Shown in pieces: positions 6,709 through 12,559 of a stretch of DNA of 12,559 bases. Origin of the DNA: Paracoccaceae bacterium (GTDB lineage: Bacteria; Pseudomonadota; Alphaproteobacteria; Rhodobacterales; Rhodobacteraceae). The position numbers were made by a program, and so were the translations under genes. Under the pieces are notes generated by a model. That model saw nothing but the letters and a program-made list of their open reading frames with translations, ran no database searches and was not told the DNA's origin. The stretch covers positions 1 through 12,559 of the forward strand of contig JABGTH010000013.1 of assembly GCA_018647275.1 (NCBI GenBank), given 5' to 3'. Numbering within the stretch: the first letter of the stretch is position 1; each line of letters opens with the position of its first letter.

Positions 6709-8703
6709 TCAGATGCCATTGCGCGAAATTTCATCATTTAGGTCACGTTGATAGATAAGTTGATCATTTTCAAACGCTTCGATTTTAGCCGAAAGGTAAA
6801 AAGTGTCCTTATCAGACCACATTTCACAGCGTGCTTCTGTGCGCAATCTAATGTTTTTGCGCTCTAGCTCGTCTGTCCAGTGGCAGCTACCTTTGGCTGA
6901 TAACGGATCGTTGGGGTGGATTTGCCAATGTTCGCGTGCAATAGAACCATTGATCAGGCCGTGATCTGCATCGCGTACTTTGCCGAAATCATCCACGATA
7001 TGGAGGTGAACAATACCGGTGTTTAGGTCGGTTTCTTGACGACGACTGTTTGTGTCTTCACGGATTGTGGTTGTTTCCCAAGGATCGGCCGCCTCTGGCG
7101 GTGGAAAGGTGACAGTGCTGTCTGCGACTTCGTTCAAGAGGGGCAGGTTTATAGAGCCGCTATGAATTTGCAGGCGTGTCGCTTCGGGCGACGGCCATAA
7201 CAATGGCCAGTAGGCGTTGGAAATAGAAACGCGGACACGGTGCCCCGCTGGGACAGTGTAGGCGCATTGATCAAGGTTTAGCTTAACGCTGATGGGCTGG
7301 TTGATGGGTAGCGGTTTGGATTGCTCATGCCCGTCACGATGACACAGGTTTATCACACCATATGTGATCCGTGTGCTGGCCCCGTCGGGATGAATGTGGT
7401 TCAGTCGCACTGCCAGCTGCGCAACAGGCTTATCGCTGCTGAGCTTTAGCGTGATTTGAGGGGCACCGGTAATCACCAGGTTGCTATTTAATGTGTTTCC
7501 GTCCCATATCGTTGATAGGGCATCGTCACGGCGTTGATCGCCGGGCATTTCAGGGCCCAGCCAGATTGCACAATATTCGCCGGAGTCCGCTCCGCAATCT
7601 TGGGGTGATGTAACCTTGGCATCAATCTTGGAGGGTTCATCCCTTAGGCCATCATCACCCAAGAAATATGTCCGAATTTCTGCTGGGTGTTGATGATCGC
7701 GTCCAGGTGTCTGAGCGACCCATCGTCCTGCGCGTTCGATGTACCAAGTTTGCGGGCGTACACCGTCCATTTGATACAGGCGCAAGTCTGGATCAGTCTC
7801 AACGCCAGTCTCAATCCCTTTGAGCCATTTGTCCCACCAACGCAGTGCTTCTTGTAAAAAGCCGATACGCGGCTCGGGAATGGCGAAATGCGGGTATTTA
7901 TGAACCCACGGGCCAACAATCCCTTTGGAGCCTTCGATGTTCTCAACAACATTCGAAACCGTATTCTTATAGGCGTCACCCCACCCGCCGATGGCGAGTA
8001 CTTTGGCTTTGATCGTGCTGAAATCTTCGCAAACTGATCCATGTTTCCAATACTCATCACGGGTTTGGTGACGCAGCCACGTGGCAGGTAAAAACGGTTC
8101 GTTCTCAAGCCGATCCAACCACATCTCACGCCAGTCGTTGCGCAGTGCAGGGTCCGGTGCGCGACCTGAGTAGGACCACATCGTTGCGCCCCAACCTAAG
8201 TTTTCGTTCAGCAGGCAGCCACCTTTATAGTGAATGTCATCGGCGAAACGGTCGACGGTTGAACAAAGTGTGATGATCGCCTTCAGCTCTGGTGGGGTCA
8301 TTGCGGCGACCTGTAGTGAATTGAAGCCTCCCCAACTGATGCCCATCATTCCGATGGACCCATTGCACCAGTCCTGTGCTGCCAAATGTTGAATAACCTC
8401 AACTGCGTCATCTAGTTCTTGTGGGGTGTATTCATCTTCCATTAGGCCGTGGCTGTCACCGTTGCCACGCATGTCCACACGGGCACAAGCATAGCCGCGC
8501 TGGGCAAAATAGGGATGGGTCAATGCATCACGTGCAGTTGTACCGTCGCGCTTACGATAAGGCAGGAACTCTAGAATGACTGGAACGGGGTTTTCCAAAG
8601 CATCGGTAGGTTTCCAAAGTCGTGTCGAAAGACGGGTGCTGTCTGAAAGGGTAATACCGTAGTCGGCGTCTTCACAGATTTCGCGCAGGCTGATTTGAGT
8701 CAT
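6709..8703 (-). CDS. CocE/NonD family serine hydrolase (X-Pro dipeptidyl-peptidase S15-like)
   Basis: A 664-residue protein with the CocE/S15 fold. The N-terminal alpha/beta hydrolase part has a Tyr49 oxyanion candidate in LPYRKRDGT, a VDMRGNGDSHG block (76-86), nucleophile Ser123 in MGISWGGF, acid Asp243 in GGWGDAY and base His268 in GPWVHKY. The C-terminal half (from about 320) matches the jelly-roll lid domain of the family, including the stretch around 480-500 (VPAGHRVRVSISNAYWP). Members cleave esters or amides: cocaine esterase, X-Pro dipeptidyl peptidases, glutaryl acylases. No signal peptide is seen, so it is cytoplasmic. It lies second in the cluster, 38 bp after the glycerate kinase gene and before the transporter genes, suggesting that it cleaves the imported compound. 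The ribosome site is weak (CAGG close to the ATG). The catalytic triad is clear; peptidase versus esterase is not resolved. Confidence 0.93.
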   Translation of the reverse strand: MTQISLREICEDADYGITLSDSTRLSTRLWKPTDALENPVPVILEFLPYRKRDGTTARDALTHPYFAQRGYACARVDMRGNGDSHGLMEDEYTPQELDDAVEVIQHLAAQDWCNGSIGMMGISWGGFNSLQVAAMTPPELKAIITLCSTVDRFADDIHYKGGCLLNENLGWGATMWSYSGRAPDPALRNDWREMWLDRLENEPFLPATWLRHQTRDEYWKHGSVCEDFSTIKAKVLAIGGWGDAYKNTVSNVVENIEGSKGIVGPWVHKYPHFAIPEPRIGFLQEALRWWDKWLKGIETGVETDPDLRLYQMDGVRPQTWYIERAGRWVAQTPGRDHQHPAEIRTYFLGDDGLRDEPSKIDAKVTSPQDCGADSGEYCAIWLGPEMPGDQRRDDALSTIWDGNTLNSNLVITGAPQITLKLSSDKPVAQLAVRLNHIHPDGASTRITYGVINLCHRDGHEQSKPLPINQPISVKLNLDQCAYTVPAGHRVRVSISNAYWPLLWPSPEATRLQIHSGSINLPLLNEVADSTVTFPPPEAADPWETTTIREDTNSRRQETDLNTGIVHLHIVDDFGKVRDADHGLINGSIAREHWQIHPNDPLSAKGSCHWTDELERKNIRLRTEARCEMWSDKDTFYLSAKIEAFENDQLIYQRDLNDEISRNGI

Positions 8704-8741
8704 ACCTGACGGTGGTTCTATAGCCGGATTCTGTCAATAGC

Positions 8742-9848
8742 CTAGCTCGAGCAAACTTCGGCAATCAAAAGATCCATTACATTGGTGTTGGTTGGGCCTG
8801 TACGGATCAGCGCATTCTTGGCATCCAGCCAAGGCGCAATGTTGGCTTGTTCAATGGCGAGGTGGCCACTTGCATCCCATGTCTGACCATCCACCAGCGC
8901 GCCTGCCGCATCTGTCGGTCCATCGGTACCGTCTGTGCCTGCAATTAAAACGCGGATACCAACCGTGCCTTTGATTTCGCGGGCAATCATTGCGGCAAGC
9001 ATCATGTTGCGGCCACCAAGCCCGGGATTGGGTGGGAGAATAACAGTTGGTTCTCCGCCCATTATATAAATGCCGTCTTTTGAGGCGTGCAGCCATGCTG
9101 CGATCTTTGGTGCTAAAGTTACGACGTCTTCATACATATTCTCAGAAGTACTAATCACCGGTGTCCCTGCTTTTTCAACGGCGGCTTCTCGTGCGATTTG
9201 ATTGCTGGCGACGATATGGGAAGAGTATTCAAAATCGTGGCTGGTAGGTGCGGCTGCTATGCCTGAGCCAATTATCCCAACATCATCGCCTTGGACGTCT
9301 GATATGGCCAAAGTTGTAACTTTTCTGCCCTTAAAGCTTGCCAGTGCTTTGCCGCCCTTGATCTGAGAAATTTCCTTGCGCTGCGCGTTCATCGCATGGA
9401 TGTCTTTGCCAGAGGCCAATAACGTCTGCGTCTCTTTAGATAGGTCAGTAAGTGTCATTCCGTCAGGCAAAACCTCTGCTAAGGAAGATGCACCACCTGA
9501 AACGAGAAACAGTAAGTGTGACCCCTCTGGGCTGCCCGCGATGGCATCATGTATTGCAGTTCCTGCAGCCAATGATGCCTCATCCGGGACCGGGTGCGCA
9601 GACTCTATAATCTTAGCGTGTTGGGGGGCGTCTTGGGTGTGGTTGTATTTGGTAACAACTAGAGTGGGCAATTCGCCGAAAACATCATGTACCGCGCAAG
9701 CCATTGAAGCTGCTGCTTTACCAACTGCGATGACCAAATCAGGTCGGTCAACATCATGGATTTTCAGTGCCAAATTGACTGATGAACGGCCCTGAACTGC
9801 GGCGACACCGGCGTTCCAAAGGGCTAACAGGTCGGCATTTTGGATCAA
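8742..9848 (-). CDS. Glycerate 2-kinase, type II (MOFRL/DUF4147 family), TTG start
   Basis: A 368-residue kinase that should convert D-glycerate to 2-phosphoglycerate with ATP. Family landmarks appear in order: AVGKAAASMA (41-50), AHPVPDEAS (84-92), LVSGGASSL (115-123), SGKDIHAMNAQRKEIS.IKGG (146-166), ISDVQGDD (182-189), GGEPTV (264-269), GLGGRN (276-281), GTDGTDGPTDAAGA (304-317) and TGPTNTNVMDL (350-360). The start is TTG with a textbook AAGGAG six bases upstream; the next Met is residue 49, inside the core, so TTG is the credible start. The protein is somewhat shorter than the roughly 400-450 residues I recall for the family, and the usual SGP motif reads SGIAAAP with altered spacing. It is the first gene of the minus-strand cluster. 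Its presence suggests that the imported compound or its breakdown product yields glycerate, feeding lower glycolysis. Confidence 0.92.
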   Translation of the reverse strand: MIQNADLLALWNAGVAAVQGRSSVNLALKIHDVDRPDLVIAVGKAAASMACAVHDVFGELPTLVVTKYNHTQDAPQHAKIIESAHPVPDEASLAAGTAIHDAIAGSPEGSHLLFLVSGGASSLAEVLPDGMTLTDLSKETQTLLASGKDIHAMNAQRKEISQIKGGKALASFKGRKVTTLAISDVQGDDVGIIGSGIAAAPTSHDFEYSSHIVASNQIAREAAVEKAGTPVISTSENMYEDVVTLAPKIAAWLHASKDGIYIMGGEPTVILPPNPGLGGRNMMLAAMIAREIKGTVGIRVLIAGTDGTDGPTDAAGALVDGQTWDASGHLAIEQANIAPWLDAKNALIRTGPTNTNVMDLLIAEVCSS

Positions 9849-9854
9849 TTCGTG

Positions 9855-9860
9855 CTCCTT
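9855..9860 (-). promoter_or_regulatory. Strong ribosome binding site for the TTG-started glycerate kinase
   Basis: The minus strand reads AAGGAG, six bases before the TTG at 9848. It is the best ribosome site in the cluster and validates the non-ATG start. Confidence 0.8.
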
Positions 9861-10101
9861 TGTGACATTTTGTGATCGGTTGGCGTTTAGCGAAAAGTCG
9901 ATGAAATAGCCTAAACAACGAAAAATCCACCGCTATATCTGCTTCTAACCTGTCTAAATTGTGCGTCGGACAAAAAATAGATTAACTCTTGATTTGGAGT
10001 TGGGCTAAGCGGAGTAAACTAGAGTTGAAACAGGATCTCTAAAGATACGTAATTATTACAAAGCTTGAGCAAAGCGATGGGCCAATTAGCGCCTGAGTTA
10101 T
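9861..10101. other. Intergenic region upstream of the glycerate kinase gene; probable site of the cluster promoter
   Basis: No credible coding frame is seen on either strand. The stretch is AT-richer than its surroundings. It contains a GTAATTATTAC palindrome (10049-10059) and a short inverted pair AACTC/GAGTT (9984-9988 and 9997-10001). Because the terC gene appears to be terminated just to the right, the minus-strand promoter of the glycerate kinase-transporter cluster should lie here. I looked for -35/-10 pairs and found only weak ones with poor spacing, so no promoter is called. The palindrome could be an operator, but that is a guess. Confidence 0.4.
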
Positions 10102-10131
10102 AAAAACAAAAGAGACCCCCGCGTCTATTTT
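10102..10131 (-). terminator. Rho-independent terminator after the TerC-family gene
   Basis: In the minus-strand transcript AGAC and GTCT (10123-10126 and 10113-10116) pair around a six-base GCGGGG loop. An outer AAAA/TTTT pairing follows a single mismatch, and then comes CTTTTGTTTTT. It begins about 10 bases after the terC stop. The core stem is short, so efficiency is uncertain; the A-run on the far side could let it act in both directions. Confidence 0.55.
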
Positions 10132-10140
10132 CTATCGTGT

Positions 10141-10959
10141 TTATTGCTTTGTACCAGCGCGGCGTTCAGCGTTCAGTTTGCGTGAGTAGCCCGATTGAAT
10201 GACTTCAACCGCGACCAACACCAAAACTGAGAAGTAGAATGTCGTTTTGGACATCGGGATGACTTCGTAGCCGAACAAGCGCAGTGCCAATGCATCGTCG
10301 TGCATCGCATGTGCCGCTGCTTGACCCGCCTCACCGATCAAAACCACACCAACGATCAACAAGATGAACAGGCCAAGGACCTCATACATGCGGTTGGCTT
10401 CAAGGAAGCGTGTGACGCTGTCAGCCAGCAAAAGCATCGCTAGGCCTGAAAGCAAGATTGCAGTGGCAAGGATTGGGAAGACATCGGTGATTGCGAGGGC
10501 AGATAGAACTGAGTCGAAGGAGAAGATCAGGTTCATCACCACGATCATCAGCACAACTTTTTTTGCTGACTTTCCTGATTTGTTGGCCAAATCGGTATCA
10601 AGGTGTTCGATCGACAGCATGTGGCCGATTTCTTTGACGGCTGTGTACATGATGAAGATACCGCCAAGGATAAATACGCAGGTGGCAAAGTTCACACCGC
10701 CCGTAATCACGCCAGTCCAGTCAAGGGTAACAAAGGGTTCTGCCATCGCATCGATGAGCTGGATCATCACAAACAGCAATACAACGCGTAGTGCAACGGC
10801 AATTAGGATGCCCCAACGCCGCACAGCAGCTTGTTGGGCAGCAGGTGCCCGTTGGCTTTCGATGCTGATGTAAAGCAAGTTATCAAAACCCAAAACAGCC
10901 TGCAAAAAGCAAAGCATGAGCAGGTTACCAAGGTTTTCGATGGTCAGTAGATCGGTCAT
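10141..10959 (-). CDS. TerC family integral membrane protein
   Basis: A 272-residue polytopic inner-membrane protein. It carries the two TerC hallmarks: LGFDNLLYISI at 23-33 (Asp26-Asn27) and NLIFSFDSVLSA at 143-154 (Asp149), each within or beside a helix. Hydrophobic segments are near 10-28, 50-70, 84-107, 135-155, 163-180, 193-212 and 238-255. Charged loops near 110-135 and the basic tail 259-272 are probably cytoplasmic. Family members are linked to metal-ion (notably manganese) efflux or metalation of exported proteins, and to tellurite resistance in plasmid ter operons, but no other ter genes are present here. A GGGGA ribosome site lies six bases before the ATG. It appears to be a single-gene unit between two candidate terminators. 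The specific ion is not known. Confidence 0.93.
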   Translation of the reverse strand: MTDLLTIENLGNLLMLCFLQAVLGFDNLLYISIESQRAPAAQQAAVRRWGILIAVALRVVLLFVMIQLIDAMAEPFVTLDWTGVITGGVNFATCVFILGGIFIMYTAVKEIGHMLSIEHLDTDLANKSGKSAKKVVLMIVVMNLIFSFDSVLSALAITDVFPILATAILLSGLAMLLLADSVTRFLEANRMYEVLGLFILLIVGVVLIGEAGQAAAHAMHDDALALRLFGYEVIPMSKTTFYFSVLVLVAVEVIQSGYSRKLNAERRAGTKQ

Positions 10960-10978
10960 TTGGATTCCCCAAGCGTTA

Positions 10979-10990
10979 TTAACGCGTTAA
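10979..10990. promoter_or_regulatory. Perfect 12-base palindrome upstream of the TerC-family gene
   Basis: TTAACGCGTTAA is a perfect palindrome centred about 25 bases before the terC start codon. It may be an operator half-site pair or chance. Its right end overlaps the T-run of the candidate rluB terminator. Confidence 0.3.
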
Positions 10991-11027
10991 AAACTTGACG
11001 CCCTTTTAGCGCATAGGGTGGGGGCGT
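10989..11027 (-). terminator. Candidate rho-independent terminator after rluB
   Basis: On the minus strand ACGCCC (complement of 11022-11027) pairs with GGGCGT (complement of 10998-11003) around an 18-base loop, followed by CAAG and a run of five T. The position, about 50 bases after the rluB stop, is right. The loop is long and the T-run is four bases from the stem, so it may be weak. Confidence 0.45.
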
Positions 11028-11078
11028 AACATTTGTTAAGCTAAGCCGTTAAGTGGAATTTCCACCATTTCGGCACCT

Positions 11079-12290
11079 TTAGCGGTTGTTTGGGCCTCTA
11101 GGTTTACCAAATGGCTTGCCTGATGGACGACCTGCTGGCTTGCCAGTGCTAGAACCGGCTGGACGGCCAAACGACTTTCCGGCTGGTTTGCTTGTCGGAC
11201 GGCCAGCTGGTTTGCTTACTGGGCGACCTGTTTGCTTTGTGCCTGGGCGTCCCTTTGGCTTGCCATAGCTCCAGCCATCTTCGCGTTCGTCGTACATATC
11301 TGCTTCGGCACGATCAGGACGGCCGTGTTGTTTGCCGAATGTCTTTGTCGCGCCTTTACCACGGCCCATCGATTCCACTTTGGCCTTAGCTTTACGTTCG
11401 GCCTCTGAGCGGGCCATGTTGCGCGTACGTCCCTGTTCGGACGGTTTGCGTGAAATGGGTTCTTTGTGTGGTGGACGTTCGCCGCGTTTGACGGTTTTTC
11501 CCTTGGATGTCGTCGCTGAGTCATCAGCGGCACCAGCATCAAGGCCAAGTTGGTCGCGCATGACTTTGCGGCGGATTTCTTCAACTTCGCCTTGCTTTAG
11601 ATCGCCCAATTGAAACGGGCCATAGCTGATGCGGATCAGGCGATTTACTGTCAGTCCAACGTCTTGCATTGCACGGCGAATTTCGCGGTTCTTACCTTCG
11701 CGTAAGCCCACAGTCAGCCAAGCGTTCGCGCCCTGTTGGCGGTCAATCGTAACTTGCATGGCTTGATATTTTTCACCGTCCACGATGACACCGTTGCGCA
11801 AGGGCGCAAACGTATCCTCAGTGGGGCGGCCATTTACGCGCACGCGGTAACGGCGCAACCAACCCGTTGAAGGCAATTCCAGTTTGCGTTTGATCCCACC
11901 ATCGTTGGTGAGCAGCAAAAGACCCTCAGAGTTAATGTCGAGACGGCCAATCGCGAGAACGCGCGGCAGGTTTTCAGGCATTTCGTCATAAATGGTCTTG
12001 CGACCTTTTTCATCGCGGTCAGATGTGACCAGACCCGCAGGCTTGTGATATAGCCAAAGACGGGGCGCATCTGGTTCGCCGACTTGTTTGCCATCCACAG
12101 TGATACGGTCGGCGGCTGTCACGTTAAGTGCTGCGCGCTCAACCTTGGACCCGTTTACGTAAACGCGGCCCTCCTCGATCATTCGCTCAACGTCACGTCG
12201 ACTGGCGACGCCTGCGCGGGCGATGACTTTGGCAATACGGTCGCCTGCAGTAGCAGAAGTGGTGGTTTTATCTTTTGAGTCTTTTGTCAT
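11079..12290 (-). CDS. rluB: 23S rRNA pseudouridine synthase, RluB/RsuA family, with long basic C-terminal tail
   Basis: A 403-residue protein. An S4 RNA-binding domain spans about 17-64 (RIAKVIARAGVASRRDVERM). The RsuA/RluB-type catalytic domain runs from about 76 to 245, with catalytic Asp118 in GRLDINSEGLLLLTNDGG and the REGKNREIRR motif at about 197-206. It isomerises uridine to pseudouridine in rRNA; RluB of E. coli acts on 23S U2605. From about residue 250 to the end lies a low-complexity, Lys/Arg/Gly/Pro-rich tail, ending in repeated GRP/GKP units. This makes the protein longer than E. coli RluB by my recollection. Such tails probably add non-specific RNA binding. It is divergent from tadA with a 48-bp gap. 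RsuA or RluE/F membership cannot be fully excluded, but the S4 plus RLD.NSEGLL pattern favours RluB. Confidence 0.9.
   Translation of the reverse strand: MTKDSKDKTTTSATAGDRIAKVIARAGVASRRDVERMIEEGRVYVNGSKVERAALNVTAADRITVDGKQVGEPDAPRLWLYHKPAGLVTSDRDEKGRKTIYDEMPENLPRVLAIGRLDINSEGLLLLTNDGGIKRKLELPSTGWLRRYRVRVNGRPTEDTFAPLRNGVIVDGEKYQAMQVTIDRQQGANAWLTVGLREGKNREIRRAMQDVGLTVNRLIRISYGPFQLGDLKQGEVEEIRRKVMRDQLGLDAGAADDSATTSKGKTVKRGERPPHKEPISRKPSEQGRTRNMARSEAERKAKAKVESMGRGKGATKTFGKQHGRPDRAEADMYDEREDGWSYGKPKGRPGTKQTGRPVSKPAGRPTSKPAGKSFGRPAGSSTGKPAGRPSGKPFGKPRGPNNR
11091..11264 (-). repeat. Degenerate tandem repeat encoding the GRP/GKP tail of rluB
   Basis: Residues 343-400 of the pseudouridine synthase are built from short units of the type GRP-x-x-K-x-A and GKP-x-G, with Gly-Arg-Pro or Gly-Lys-Pro recurring roughly every four to ten residues. 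At the DNA level this shows as repeated CTGGCTTGCC/CTGGTTTGCT-like and GGACGGCC-like words. Unit number probably varies between strains by slippage; that is inference. Confidence 0.65.
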
Positions 12291-12338
12291 GTCGCCCGCT
12301 CTAAACTATCCTGTGCACTTGCGAAAGCACGGGTTTTG
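12291..12338. promoter_or_regulatory. Divergent intergenic region between rluB and tadA
   Basis: These 48 bases must hold, or overlap, the promoters of both divergent genes. I see no convincing -35/-10 pair for either direction. A GTGC...GCAC inverted pair (12313-12316 and 12327-12330) contains a small TGC-GAAA-GCA hairpin. Ribosome sites are weak on both sides. Confidence 0.4.
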
Positions 12339-12559
12339 ATGGCAATTGAAACTATGGTTTTTAAATCCTTTATGTCCGAGGCGCTGGTTCAAGCGCGCGC
12401 TGCCGCTGATCGGGGCGAAGTGCCCGTGGGCGCAGTGATCGTGGATGGGGTAGGACAGGTGATTGCATCGGCTGGAAACCGCACCCGCGAATTGAATGAC
12501 CCAACAGCCCATGCCGAAGTGTTGGCGATACGGGCGGCCTGTTCGGCTTTGGGCGTTGA
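12339..12559 (+). CDS. tadA: tRNA-specific adenosine deaminase TadA, 3'-truncated by the window edge
   Basis: Seventy-three codons are visible before the sequence ends. They contain the TadA N-terminal block GEVPVGAVIV (26-35), AGNRTRELNDPTAHAE (45-60) with zinc ligand His58 and catalytic Glu60, and VLAIRAAC. The PCxxC zinc ligands lie beyond the window. TadA converts the wobble adenosine 34 of tRNA-Arg(ACG) to inosine and is usually essential. The closing 'tga' of the window is not in this frame, so the gene continues. The first ATG (12339) is used; ATGs at 12354 (giving MVFKSFMSEAL) and 12372 are also possible and ribosome sites do not decide between them. A minus-strand frame over 12306-12512 is a shadow of this gene. 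Confidence 0.93.
   Translation, partial: MAIETMVFKSFMSEALVQARAAADRGEVPVGAVIVDGVGQVIASAGNRTRELNDPTAHAEVLAIRAACSALGV

Noticed and set aside
7644..8129. Minus-strand frame of 161 codons inside the CocE-like gene
   Set aside because: It is an out-of-frame shadow; the CocE frame holds the catalytic Asp and His here.
9376..9795. Plus-strand frame of 139 codons
   Set aside because: It is antisense to the glycerate kinase, whose motifs run straight through the region; the translation looks like shadow sequence.
9861..10101. Possible sigma-70 promoters on the minus strand (for example TTGTCC or TTGGCC boxes)
   Set aside because: The matching -10 boxes were poor or the spacing was wrong, so I did not call any.
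10364..10873. Plus-strand frame of 169 codons, rich in Arg, Ser and Thr
   Set aside because: It is antisense to the TerC-family gene. The composition is the expected mirror of membrane-helix codons.
12306..12512. Minus-strand frame of 68 codons at the right edge
   Set aside because: It lies over the tadA reading frame, which has clear deaminase motifs, and its translation has no recognisable features.
1..12559. CRISPR array, tRNA/rRNA genes, insertion sequences, phage or defence genes
   Set aside because: No regularly spaced repeats, clover-leaf sequences, transposase-like frames or terminal inverted repeats were seen.

Overview
The window looks like chromosomal DNA from a marine alphaproteobacterium, most likely a Rhodobacterales (Roseobacter-group) organism. 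This rests on protein style recalled by eye: a fused dipeptide-type ABC ATPase, a twin-arginine family 5 binding protein, and an rluB/tadA divergent pair. No database search was possible. GC content is moderate and codon use looks even throughout. I see no tRNA, rRNA, insertion sequence, phage gene or CRISPR array.

Left and centre (about 1-9860): a 5'-truncated HSL-type alpha/beta hydrolase on the + strand converges on a seven-gene minus-strand cluster. In transcription order the cluster is: glycerate 2-kinase (TTG start at 9848), a large CocE/NonD-type serine hydrolase, a twin-arginine-exported family 5 solute-binding protein, DppB-like permease, DppC-like permease, a fused double ATPase (DppD+DppF in one chain), and a small cytoplasmic type I phosphodiesterase/alkaline-phosphatase-superfamily enzyme. 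Spacers are 38, 124, 9, 85, -1 and 33 bp, which suggests one operon, possibly with internal control before the binding protein and before the second permease. The cluster can be read as a complete uptake-and-breakdown unit: capture in the periplasm, import by the ABC transporter, cleavage by a serine hydrolase and a phosphodiesterase, and phosphorylation of glycerate. The substrate cannot be deduced from the sequence. A peptide is the default, and a glycerate-containing ester or phosphodiester is a speculative alternative.

Spacer 9849-10140 separates this cluster from a TerC-family membrane protein and holds a likely terminator for it. Upstream of terC lies rluB, a 23S rRNA pseudouridine synthase with a long, repetitive, basic C-terminal tail; a candidate terminator sits between the two genes. 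After a 48-bp divergent gap, tadA (tRNA adenosine deaminase) begins on the + strand and runs off the right edge. The right third is therefore housekeeping translation genes, and the left two thirds are accessory metabolism.

The points most worth a second look are the unusual gene content of the cluster, a hairpin that would bury the dppC-like ribosome binding site, the shared TTAA stop of two converging genes, and the rluB tail repeats. I did not find clear evidence of a wholly new type of system.
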